From: Nostoc sp. NIES-3756
GTDB lineage: Bacteria > Cyanobacteriota > Cyanobacteriia > Cyanobacteriales > Nostocaceae
Direction: 5' to 3'
DNA length: 64,000 bases
Assembly (NCBI RefSeq): GCF_001548375.1
Contig: NZ_AP017295.1
Span: 1,770,501 to 1,834,500 of the forward strand
Every line of letters starts with the position of its first letter. The stretch's first letter is position 1. A model generated the notes under the pieces. That model saw only the letters and a program-made list of their open reading frames with translations. It was not told the DNA's origin and ran no database searches. The position numbers and the translations under genes were made by a program. Shown here in pieces: positions 53,061 through 61,787 of the stretch.

Positions 53061-54794
53061 CTACTTAGGTTTGTGTAGGTTCATAGGTGCAATAATTGCT
53101 TTCGCGGCTAAGATGCGCGAATAAAGTTTCCCTTCGGTGTCGTGAAGGATGAAGTTGGCGGTTACGCCTGTGGCGGTTTTGTTGATAATTTCACAAGACA
53201 CGTAGAAGGGTTCATCACAAGGGATGGGTCTAAATTGATCTGATTGGGTTAGCTGTCCGGGTAAGCATACTTCTTGATGCAAATGGCTTAACCATAACCA
53301 TAGAGGTTGGGTGCTTAAGTCGGTAGCGTAGGGATTATGTCCTTTGATTGGGAATTGTCCTTGGACTTGTTCGGATATAGTTGCCCAAAAACATTCGGTT
53401 GTGATTTTCTCTTGATTAATATTTATGACTCTGGTAATTTTTTGGAATGCAGGGCCATGAAATAATGAGGAATCTCCATTTTGATAAAAGTCTTTACCTG
53501 TGGTGGTAATGATGTTATCTTCTTTGAGATTCACACCTTCATAAATTGGCGCGTCTGGTGATTTTTGGACGATTGTAATATGGGCGCGGAAGTGATAATG
53601 AGTTTTCCCTTCGGGAGTTTTACTCAGAATTGTCGTCTGAAATTCAATAGATTCTGAGCCATTTTTGGCAAGTTCTTGTATTTCTAAAATATGTTCGCTG
53701 GCTAGGGTGTGATTGAAGGTAATACCCTTCAACACTTTGAAGTCTTTGCAGCTGAAATACTTATAACCTGGATAGCATTCTTCGCAGGCGTGAATCATCC
53801 AAGACATGGCACAGGTGGCGGGGAGGACGGCTGTACCTGCAATTACGTGGTCATGTAGGAAGGGGTTAGCTTCTAGTGTCAGGCGGCGACGAAGGCGATA
53901 GCTGCGTAGTTGGGGATCTAGGGGTGTAGGTGGTGGGATGATGGGGCTACCGATGACTACTTGTGTAGAATCTCGGTGGCTGGGATGCAGTTCGTTAACT
54001 AGCATTTTTGTACCTACATCCACAGGGATGATATCAATTCCCCGTTCCGCGAAGGCTTTCTTGAGTTCTGGTGTCACCATTCCACTGTCCCAACCGCCCC
54101 AGTTGATGGCGACTACGTGACATTGGGGATTGTTTTGTTTAATTAAGTGAGCAGATTTGTTCAGGATTTCATTGGCGATCGCATAATCTGATTGCCCTAT
54201 ATTCCCATAAAATCCAGCCACTGATGAAAACAATACTAAATGCTGGAGTTGTTTCGCATCAATGCAAGCCAGTAAATTCTCTAACCCTTGCACCTTAGCG
54301 GTATAAACCTTTTCAAAATCCTGGTCTGTTTTCTTCTCAATCAACTTATCAGCTAAATTACCTGCACCGTGGATAATCCCGGTAATGGTTCCTACACGTT
54401 CAGATACAGCCGCTAACTTTTGCTGTAACTGGGCAACATCTGTGACATCTACATCAAGATATTCTACCTTTGAACCTGTAGCGGCGATCGCTGCTAGGGT
54501 AGCTTTAATTTCGCGGCTAGAAACAATTTTGTTATATATCTTCTGCACACTCATCGGAGTGGGCTTTTCTCCTTGGGTGAGAAGATGCTGCATAATTACT
54601 TTTTTTAATGCAGATTCATCAACACAATTACGGGCGAAGTCTGGCTCGTTTTCGATAACTTCTGAACGACCGAGGAGAATAAATGTACAAGGTTGGTGCT
54701 TGGCTAATTCAATCACGCACTGGGCTGTAATTCCTTTTGCACCACCACTTACAACAAAAATCGACGAAGAACGAACTGGAGTCAGTGTAGTCAT
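53061..54794 (-). CDS. Ketoreductase-dehydratase protein of the hgl operon
   Basis: The 577 aa product starts directly with the catalytic half of a polyketide ketoreductase (FVVSGGAKGITAQCVIELAK, 13-32; SSVAGFYGNIGQSDYAIAN with Ser/Tyr/Asn). A PUFA-type dehydratase hot-dog domain follows: HVIAGTAVLP matches HxxxGxxxxP, in the region 290-560. The missing structural half of the ketoreductase is the C-terminus of HglE. In PCC 7120 the equivalent position is, as I recall, taken by hglF/hglG; I therefore give no symbol. Membership of the hgl operon is clear from strand and order. Confidence 0.85.
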   Translation of the reverse strand: MTTLTPVRSSSIFVVSGGAKGITAQCVIELAKHQPCTFILLGRSEVIENEPDFARNCVDESALKKVIMQHLLTQGEKPTPMSVQKIYNKIVSSREIKATLAAIAATGSKVEYLDVDVTDVAQLQQKLAAVSERVGTITGIIHGAGNLADKLIEKKTDQDFEKVYTAKVQGLENLLACIDAKQLQHLVLFSSVAGFYGNIGQSDYAIANEILNKSAHLIKQNNPQCHVVAINWGGWDSGMVTPELKKAFAERGIDIIPVDVGTKMLVNELHPSHRDSTQVVIGSPIIPPPTPLDPQLRSYRLRRRLTLEANPFLHDHVIAGTAVLPATCAMSWMIHACEECYPGYKYFSCKDFKVLKGITFNHTLASEHILEIQELAKNGSESIEFQTTILSKTPEGKTHYHFRAHITIVQKSPDAPIYEGVNLKEDNIITTTGKDFYQNGDSSLFHGPAFQKITRVININQEKITTECFWATISEQVQGQFPIKGHNPYATDLSTQPLWLWLSHLHQEVCLPGQLTQSDQFRPIPCDEPFYVSCEIINKTATGVTANFILHDTEGKLYSRILAAKAIIAPMNLHKPK

Positions 54795-54886
54795 ATTATC
54801 AAGATTTGAATATTATTAACTTCTTTGCGCCTACCCTGCGGGAACGCCTAGCGGCGAATGCGTGAGGTAAAGAGAGTATCTTTTTC

Positions 54887-54927
54887 AACGCAGAGGAACG
54901 CAAAGGTAAGCGCGGAGGGACGCGGAG
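54887..54927. repeat. ACGCAGAGG-type repeat between hglE and KR-DH gene
   Basis: AACGCAGAGGAACGCAAAGG followed by AAGCGCGGAGGGACGCGGAG fills the spacer up to the hglE stop codon. It is related to the blocks at 36098 and 63337. Confidence 0.75.
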
Positions 54928-57900
54928 TTACTCGAAGGAACTGATGAGGGTGAAGCGTCCTTGGGAGTTGTGGGCTACTTCGGTGATACAGAGGTTGGAG
55001 TCGAAGAGTTCGTCAACTATGTGTTGTGCTGATTGTTGGGGGTTGAGGGAGGGGCTTAAGTCTAAGCCTCTGGTGAATACGGTTGGCCATTCCCATCTCA
55101 GGGTTTTGACTAGTCCGAATAAACCGCCAGCGATCGCGCCATAGTTGGTGTTATGCTCAAGTCCGAAGGCTCCATCTAACCGGGTGACGGTGAAGAAACA
55201 ACTGCGATTGTAACGTCCGGCTTCAGTGAGGGATTTCTTCAGGTGTTTGGCCATGAAGAATACGTGCTTGACAATCGCTTTTTCTTGTGCTGTGTAAAGC
55301 CCTTGATTTTGGCAGGTGGGGTGGAGGTGGATAAAAGCGCTAATTGTGCCGTAGTTGGTAGCGATCGCAGATAATTTGTGTTGTAGCAGTTCTTCGCTCA
55401 TATCTGCGAGGGTAACGCGGTTAACGCTGGCGGGTAAGGGCGATTCTTGAGGAACTAGGGATTGGGGGAAGCTAAGGACTACTACTTTCCAACCGCGTTC
55501 TGTGAGGGACTGGGCGACTTGGGAGGTGGTGAGGGAACCATCATCGGTAATTAAACAGATGTGTCCCTCTGGTAAAGAAAAGTCCAAGCTATCCGGTGCG
55601 GGGAGGTATTTAAGTTTGGCTGGACGGCGTTGGACGTTCTCGATTATGCTGACTGGCTCCCACTCGCGCTCAGGCTGAGACTTTTTTTTTTCACCTCCCA
55701 CCAGTTTCTGGAGGTAGTCTACGATTTGACCGATGGTGCGGAGGTCGCCTAATTCTTCAATGTTGGGTTTGGGTAGGTTGGGGTACGTATCTTGCATTGC
55801 GCCCAGAATTTCTACCCGTTTGATGGAGTCGATACCTAAATCTGCCTCCATGTCCATGTCGAGTTCGAGCATTTCTACAGGGTAGCCAGTTTTCTCGCTG
55901 GTGATGTTGAGCAGGGTTTGTGCCAAGTCTGCGTAATCTGCACTATCTTCTACGGCTTCCGGCTCAGGAGTTGCAGGGATAGCTACTGGTTCAGGCGCAA
56001 CTACAGGCTCAGGTGTAGGTATAGTTGCAGTAACTGCTGGCGCTACCATCTCAACTGCTTGTTGCGCTTGCTGAATCGCTACTTCTACGGTGTGGCTGAT
56101 TGCAGCATTAGCTTGCAGATAATCAACGATTTGGCCGATTGTGCGTTTTTCTGCTAGTTCTTCTAAGTTGGGCTTGGGTAAGTTAGGATACAATTCTTGT
56201 AATCCACCAAGAATTTCTACCCGTTTGATGGAGTCAATACCTAAGTCTGCCTCCATATCCATTTCCATTTCCAGCATTTCGACTGGGTAGCCAGTCTTAT
56301 CGCTGATAATTGCTAAGAGGTTTTTATCCAAGTCAGCAACATCAACGGCTGGTGTAGCTACAGGTGCGGGTGCAGGAGCAATTTCTACAACTTGGGTGAC
56401 TACAGGTGCAACTACAGGTGCTTCCACTACTGGCTCAATGGTAGAGATAACAGCAACTGGTGCAGGTGCTTCTACTACAGGTTCAGACTGAATTTGCCAA
56501 CCTGTCGGTGCGGGGGTAACAGGTGCATCAACGATGCTAAAGCTGTTTTTGACTACAGACTCAGGTTGAGGCTCGACGGGAGCGGGAGCGGAAATTACGG
56601 GTGTTTCGATGGTGAAAGCGGGAGCTTCCTTAACTGGTGTTTCACTTACTGGTGCATTCACCGCACCAGACAACACCATAGAATATTGTTGTTGAATTAG
56701 TTCAAAGAAGTTTCTGGCGTATGATACCTGTTCCTGAAGGTATTTTTCATGAATGCGGAGGGTTTCACCTTGTTGGGAATGAAACTGCATCATGCTGCGC
56801 TCTAAGCTTTCCATCACAACTAGCTTTAGCTGGGCAGCTTCTTGAGAAGATTTAGCGTTGGCAAACAGGGTATTTTGTTGCTGCATCAGTTGGAAGAAGG
56901 CTTTGGTATATTCCATCTGATGATTGAGGTAAGTACCATGAACTTGTAGATTCTCAGTTTGGTTTTTTTGGAACTGAGTTGTTAGGTACTCTAAGCTTTC
57001 TAGCACTCGCTTGTAGTTGTCCAGTTTCTCTGGTGTTTGCATTGTCTTTTCTTCGGCTAGTTGGGGTGAAACGATCGCAGAGTTCATTTCAGGTTTGGGA
57101 GTAGTAATAGTAGTAGAATTTTCTAAAACTTTGGGCAGTTCGGTGAGTTTGCCATGTCCGTTACCGTTAGTCCCTTTGGCTGGTGCTACAGCAGGAGCGG
57201 TAGGGAGTACGGGAGATAATGCTTTAGCTGGTGCTACAACTTCAGCTACAGCAGGGGGTAAGGAAACTTTGAAACCGTCGTTTAGTGCGTCTTCCCAAGC
57301 CTTTTTGCTCTTGTCGGAGACATAGTTGATACCCCGTAAGGTGACACTCAGAGCTTTCTTTTTCTCGGCTGGGGGTAGGGTAACTGGGGCTTGGTATGGG
57401 TCGAGGTTCTTCAACTGCATACCTAGCACACGCATTTGTACCACTGCTTCCCGTAGAGAGCGATCGCTGTTTTTCTGGGTGCTGGGGTTCAAAGATATGG
57501 TAGTGTGGGGGCGATCGCCTAAAATATCTTTCACCAAGTTGGTGAGGATGCGCTTCGGCCCAAATTCCACGAAGCAAGTACCGCCAGCCGCGTAAATATT
57601 TTCAATCTCCTGCTTGAACAGCACCGAGTTAGCCAGGTGAGTTTCCAGGATTTTTTGAATCGCTTGGGGTTCTTTGGGATAGGCTTTACCTGTAACGTTG
57701 GTGAATACAGGGATTTTTGGTTCTTGGAATTGGACTGATTTTGTGGCGATCGCAAATGATTTCTGTGCGAAAGCAATCAGTGAGGTGTGGAAGGCGGCGG
57801 AGACTGGTAACTGTACAGCCGCGTAACCTTGGGCTTGTAAAGCTTGACGGACTTTAGCAATTTCGGCGGTCGGCCCTGCTAAAACAATCTGGGTGGGAGA

Positions 57901-60279
57901 ATTGTAATTAGCGATGCTAACTTGGGGAAACTGCTTGATGATGGGTTCAATTTTGTTGATGTCTTCTTTGACCGCCAACATTGTACCTGCATCATGGTCT
58001 GGGTCTTCTGGCGCAGCCATTGCTTGACCCCTAGCTTTCACTAGGTACATATAATCTGCGTCACTCAACACACCCGCAGCCCACAGTGCGGTGATTTCGC
58101 CAAAGCTGTGACCGGCTACAAAGTCAGACTTAAACCCAGCTTGTTTGAGGATGGCGTAAAGTCCAGCACTCAAAGCGCCAATTGCTGGCTGTGCATATTC
58201 TGTGCGTTGCAATGCTGCAACTTGAGCATTTCTCTCTGCTTCCGAGAACACAGGATTGGGGAAAACAATCTCGGACAAGGGGCGGAGGTTGTCTTTGAGT
58301 AACAACCCATCCATGTAACCGAACAGACGGCGCAGGGTGGGGAAGTTCATCACCAGTTCCTTACCCATTTCTAGGTATTGGGAACCTTGGCCGGAGAACA
58401 GGGAGACAACTTTACCACCTAATTCCATTCCAGAGGCGCGGTAGTAAATACCTTGGGGATGTTCCCAGTTAGCAGCAGCACCTTTCAGTTTGAGCCAGTC
58501 GATGCTGGTTTGGAGGAATTTGCAAGCTTCTTGCAGATTCTCAGTCACAAAACCAACTCTAGCTGCATTCAGAGGAATATCTACAGATTGGGAATCTTGC
58601 ACCAATTGAGAATAGTGTCTTTCCCCACCTTCTGATTGCAACTTACCTAGAACTTCCTCACACTGCTTGAGGAGTTCCGCCGGGTTGGATGCAAACAGTA
58701 AGATTTCACGGGCGCTATTGTGTAAGCGGTAGGGACGGTTTTGTTCTGCTTCGTATTCTTCCAAAACTACGTGGTAGTTGGTTCCACCAAAACCGAAGGA
58801 ACTCACACCAGCGCGTCTTGGTGGTTCACCTTCTGGGCGAATCCAAGGTCTGGTATCAGTGTTAAGGTAAAAAGCGGATTCTTCAATTTTGAGCTTGGGG
58901 TTAGGCTCAGTAATATTAATTGTTGCTGGTAATACTTTATGATGCAGTGCCAAGGCTGTTTTAATTAGACTTGCTGCACCCGCAGCCGCTTTGGTATGAC
59001 CAATTTGAGATTTCACACTACCCAAAGCGATGTGCTGCTTTTTATTGTCGTGTTCGCCAAAGAAATCTCTTAAAGAACCGAACTCGGTGGGGTCGCCAGC
59101 CATTGTTCCTGTACCGTGGGCTTCCATTAGACCGACGGTAGCGGGAGAGAAACCTGCATCTTCGTAAGCGCGGCGGAGGGCGTTTACTTGTCCTTCTTTG
59201 CGGGGCGCATATATACTCTTGTAGCGTCCATCGCTGGAAGTACCGATACCTTTGATGACTGCATAGATTTTGTCGCCATCGCGTTCTGCATCTTCCAGGC
59301 GCTTCAGCACTAGCATACAGATACCTTCACCTAGCATCATCCCATCAGATTTAGCATCGAAGGGTTTGACGCTTTCGCTAGGAGATACGGCTGGGGTTTT
59401 GCTGAAGGAGATGTAAGCCATAATGGTGTTATCTGTATCCACACCACCAGTTAGCATCATGTCGGCGCGATGTTCGACTAATTCGCTAATCGCCATCTTC
59501 AATGCACCGAAGGAACTAGCACAAGCCGCATCAACAACGCAGTTCATCCCGCCAAAGTTCAAGCGGTTGGCGATACGTCCCGCGACGACGTTAGCTAACA
59601 TCCCAGGAAAGGCGTTCTCATCCCACTTAACGTAGGCGCTTTTGATTTTATCGACGATTTTCTTGGTGTCTTCGTCAGAAAGTCCACTGCTTTTGAGGAC
59701 TTTTTCCCACACTGGATATTCTAACCGTGCAGACAATGGCATACCTAATTGTTTTGCCATCGCCACACCTAAAATTACCCCTACCAACTCGCGGTTAAAT
59801 TCGCGGGAATCACTATAACCAGCATCTTCCATTGCTTCTTTCGCAACTACTAAACTTAATAGTTGCGAAACGTCGGTAACTTCCAAAATGCTGGGAGGAA
59901 TACCAAATTCCATTGGGTTAAAATCAACCTCAGGAATAAATCCACCGCGTTTACAATAGGTTTTATCTTCTGGTGTTCTGGGGTTGGGGTCGTAATAATC
60001 TTCTACGCTCCAGTGGGTGGCAGGAACATCAGTAATACAATCAATTTTATTAACTATGTTTTGCCAATACTGCCGTAAATTTCTCGCTTCGGGTAGCAGA
60101 GAGGCCATACCAATGATGGCTATAGGATTATGTTGTAGTTGTCTGTTAATTTTGTTGATTGACATTGGTTTATCTGATTTCATTTTTTTTTCCTCAATAC
60201 ACCTCAACAAAGCCTTTTCGCAGTTATTTATTTGGGCTTCTAACTCCGCTAAGGCAGTATCAATTGGATTAGCAGCCAT
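54928..60279 (-). CDS. hglE: HglE, PfaA-like glycolipid synthase (KS-AT-2xACP-partial KR)
   Basis: The 1783 aa multidomain protein has a ketosynthase (about 50-510; DAACASS with Cys253, EAHGTGTMAGD, SQIGHTKAAAG) and an acyltransferase (about 610-930; FSGQGSQY and GHSFGE with Ser725). A Lys/Ala/Pro-rich linker contains a duplicated 48-residue helical motif (1092-1139 and 1155-1202). Two carrier domains follow, each with LGIDSIKRVEIL (Ser1350 and Ser1485), and then the non-catalytic half of a ketoreductase (about 1545-1783). This is the PfaA plan of PUFA synthases. It heads the minus-strand hgl run. Confidence 0.92.
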   Translation of the reverse strand: MAANPIDTALAELEAQINNCEKALLRCIEEKKMKSDKPMSINKINRQLQHNPIAIIGMASLLPEARNLRQYWQNIVNKIDCITDVPATHWSVEDYYDPNPRTPEDKTYCKRGGFIPEVDFNPMEFGIPPSILEVTDVSQLLSLVVAKEAMEDAGYSDSREFNRELVGVILGVAMAKQLGMPLSARLEYPVWEKVLKSSGLSDEDTKKIVDKIKSAYVKWDENAFPGMLANVVAGRIANRLNFGGMNCVVDAACASSFGALKMAISELVEHRADMMLTGGVDTDNTIMAYISFSKTPAVSPSESVKPFDAKSDGMMLGEGICMLVLKRLEDAERDGDKIYAVIKGIGTSSDGRYKSIYAPRKEGQVNALRRAYEDAGFSPATVGLMEAHGTGTMAGDPTEFGSLRDFFGEHDNKKQHIALGSVKSQIGHTKAAAGAASLIKTALALHHKVLPATINITEPNPKLKIEESAFYLNTDTRPWIRPEGEPPRRAGVSSFGFGGTNYHVVLEEYEAEQNRPYRLHNSAREILLFASNPAELLKQCEEVLGKLQSEGGERHYSQLVQDSQSVDIPLNAARVGFVTENLQEACKFLQTSIDWLKLKGAAANWEHPQGIYYRASGMELGGKVVSLFSGQGSQYLEMGKELVMNFPTLRRLFGYMDGLLLKDNLRPLSEIVFPNPVFSEAERNAQVAALQRTEYAQPAIGALSAGLYAILKQAGFKSDFVAGHSFGEITALWAAGVLSDADYMYLVKARGQAMAAPEDPDHDAGTMLAVKEDINKIEPIIKQFPQVSIANYNSPTQIVLAGPTAEIAKVRQALQAQGYAAVQLPVSAAFHTSLIAFAQKSFAIATKSVQFQEPKIPVFTNVTGKAYPKEPQAIQKILETHLANSVLFKQEIENIYAAGGTCFVEFGPKRILTNLVKDILGDRPHTTISLNPSTQKNSDRSLREAVVQMRVLGMQLKNLDPYQAPVTLPPAEKKKALSVTLRGINYVSDKSKKAWEDALNDGFKVSLPPAVAEVVAPAKALSPVLPTAPAVAPAKGTNGNGHGKLTELPKVLENSTTITTPKPEMNSAIVSPQLAEEKTMQTPEKLDNYKRVLESLEYLTTQFQKNQTENLQVHGTYLNHQMEYTKAFFQLMQQQNTLFANAKSSQEAAQLKLVVMESLERSMMQFHSQQGETLRIHEKYLQEQVSYARNFFELIQQQYSMVLSGAVNAPVSETPVKEAPAFTIETPVISAPAPVEPQPESVVKNSFSIVDAPVTPAPTGWQIQSEPVVEAPAPVAVISTIEPVVEAPVVAPVVTQVVEIAPAPAPVATPAVDVADLDKNLLAIISDKTGYPVEMLEMEMDMEADLGIDSIKRVEILGGLQELYPNLPKPNLEELAEKRTIGQIVDYLQANAAISHTVEVAIQQAQQAVEMVAPAVTATIPTPEPVVAPEPVAIPATPEPEAVEDSADYADLAQTLLNITSEKTGYPVEMLELDMDMEADLGIDSIKRVEILGAMQDTYPNLPKPNIEELGDLRTIGQIVDYLQKLVGGEKKKSQPEREWEPVSIIENVQRRPAKLKYLPAPDSLDFSLPEGHICLITDDGSLTTSQVAQSLTERGWKVVVLSFPQSLVPQESPLPASVNRVTLADMSEELLQHKLSAIATNYGTISAFIHLHPTCQNQGLYTAQEKAIVKHVFFMAKHLKKSLTEAGRYNRSCFFTVTRLDGAFGLEHNTNYGAIAGGLFGLVKTLRWEWPTVFTRGLDLSPSLNPQQSAQHIVDELFDSNLCITEVAHNSQGRFTLISSFE

Positions 60280-60593
60280 AGGATATATACTGTTCTGGAG
60301 TACTGTGGATATTGCAGCTACAGTAATTTCTGTTGCTCAGTTAAAATAAGCGCACGTTAGCAACTACCTATCCTATGTGCGTTCGTAGGTCAGGCTAAAT
60401 GCTTTTGTTGAAACACCACACTATACATATTGCTCACCCTGTGAGTTTTAGGGATGTAAGAGTGTAAGGGAATAGAAATGTAAAGTTTGAAGATTTTTGG
60501 AAATAATTAAACTTCTTACTATGTAAGGGTTTAATATTTATGTAATCTACACAGCTATATCCCTTCAACCTTAAACCCATTAGTAAAAGAATG
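60280..60593. other. hglE upstream region
   Basis: This 314-base AT-rich gap must hold the main hgl promoter if hglE is the first gene. I find no GTA-N8-TAC (NtcA-type) site by eye. The small ORFs here look like chance frames. Confidence 0.4.
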
Positions 60594-60872
60594 TTATCCA
60601 ACGTTTGATGCTTGATATTGTGGCAATAGGTCAACAACGTTGTTGAAACTGGTAAAATAATCTTGGAGGGCGATCGCAGCTTGACCAGTAAATTCTATCC
60701 ATTCGTGATGGTAAAGATTTTGAGCAATTGAATCTCTGTGAGATGATGGAAACTGAGGAGTAGCTATTAAAACAGAAACGCTTTTTTCTCCCAAACTATT
60801 TTCATTATCTAGCTTCACCGCAGCCACGTAGTTGGTATTAATGACAACGTTCTGTATCTTAATGAATGCCAT
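60594..60872 (-). CDS. Hypothetical protein upstream of hglE
   Basis: The 92 aa soluble protein (MAFIKIQNVVINTNYVAAVK; SVSVLIATPQFPSSHRDSIA; WIEFTGQAAIALQDYFTSFN) reads as a small alpha/beta domain. I do not recognise a named family. It lies 314 bases upstream of hglE on the same strand, and in my memory of Anabaena 7120 a small gene holds the same position, so the placement may be conserved. No signal or membrane segment is seen. Confidence 0.65.
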   Translation of the reverse strand: MAFIKIQNVVINTNYVAAVKLDNENSLGEKSVSVLIATPQFPSSHRDSIAQNLYHHEWIEFTGQAAIALQDYFTSFNNVVDLLPQYQASNVG

Positions 60873-61787
60873 AGCTAGTTTCAGCGTCCAAGATAATATA
60901 TTTTATGGGATTTAACCCAGAAAAGTTGACAAGTTCGTTACAGAAGAAACATCACCTCAACTCCGAATCCACACCGTTAATTTGCATAATTGCTTAACCA
61001 TATATAAGGTGATGGTGATGCAGTATTGATAAGGCAGTAGGCAGCAGGTTAGATATTTGTTCAACTGAATAGTTTTTTCTTTCCTGCTTCATCGTATTTA
61101 GTTGTTGCTGTTACATGCACGAATAAATAACTAAATTTGCCTTGCCTGTTTTAGGAATTGAATTAATAAAAACAATAGCACAGTTCACAGAAACTAAATC
61201 ATTTCATTAAAGTAATTTTATAAAAAAATTCTTGTTTATTGATGAGTAATTAAAATTAGCCATAGTACACAAGTATAAGTAGTAACTAAAGAATATTAGT
61301 GGGTTAGAAGCTTGATTAAGGCTGTAAGGATAGCTATAACTTGATTTATCTAGTATTCAAGTTCTGTACAGTATGAGTAATTAATAATCAACTAGGTAAA
61401 CCTGATTACTTGATAGATAAAATTTACTGTTCAGGAGAATCTCACAACGCCAGCCGTCATTTTGATGAATTTTTAATATAAATGACTTAACCGAAGAAAG
61501 AAGTAACTATCCAGCAAATAATTATTTTATATATTGTGCAGAATAAACAAATAGAGCGTTTGTGATGAATTACTAAAATTGATTAACATCTAAAATATTC
61601 TTTGACAAACAAGTTACAGAAGAATTTGTTATTAGTCATTAGTTACTAAGTAGGTAGACATAATTAAATGTAAAATGAGTTATGGTTCGTAGTAAGCGAT
61701 TTATCGCTCTGTTACTGGGTTTTAAAGGACTAAAGTCCTTAATACAAACTTATATTTTATTAAGTCTCTCTACTTAGTCAATAGTTA
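60873..61787. other. Long intergenic region (915 bases)
   Basis: No convincing gene is seen. The right part holds a MITE-like element (61645-61778). The rest is AT-rich with no clear repeat or RNA gene. Confidence 0.5.
61645..61778. mobile_element. MITE-like element, copy B (134 bases, uninterrupted)
   Basis: The ends are imperfect inverted repeats: ACTAAGTAGGTAGACAT and the complement of ACTAAGTAGAGAGACTT. The core has AAGGACTAAAGTCCTT and AGCGATTTATCGCTCTG. It matches copy A (12631-12846) along its length apart from the 85-base insertion there. It ends nine bases after the stop-proximal end of the ParB-like gene. Confidence 0.75.

Noticed and set aside
54795..54927. Simple frameshift joining HglE to the next protein
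   Set aside because: The 133-base spacer has repeat DNA, and the downstream gene has its own ATG, so a sequencing frameshift does not explain the split.
55918..56700. Plus-strand ORFs inside hglE
   Set aside because: They are shadows of the Ala/Pro/Val-rich linker and carrier domains; the peptides are Tyr/Arg/Cys-rich and unlike proteins.
60280..60593. NtcA box (GTA-N8-TAC) upstream of hglE
   Set aside because: I looked for this pattern on both strands and found no match.
60434..60637. 67-codon ORF upstream of hglE
   Set aside because: It overlaps the 92 aa gene and lies in AT-rich promoter DNA with no recognisable features.
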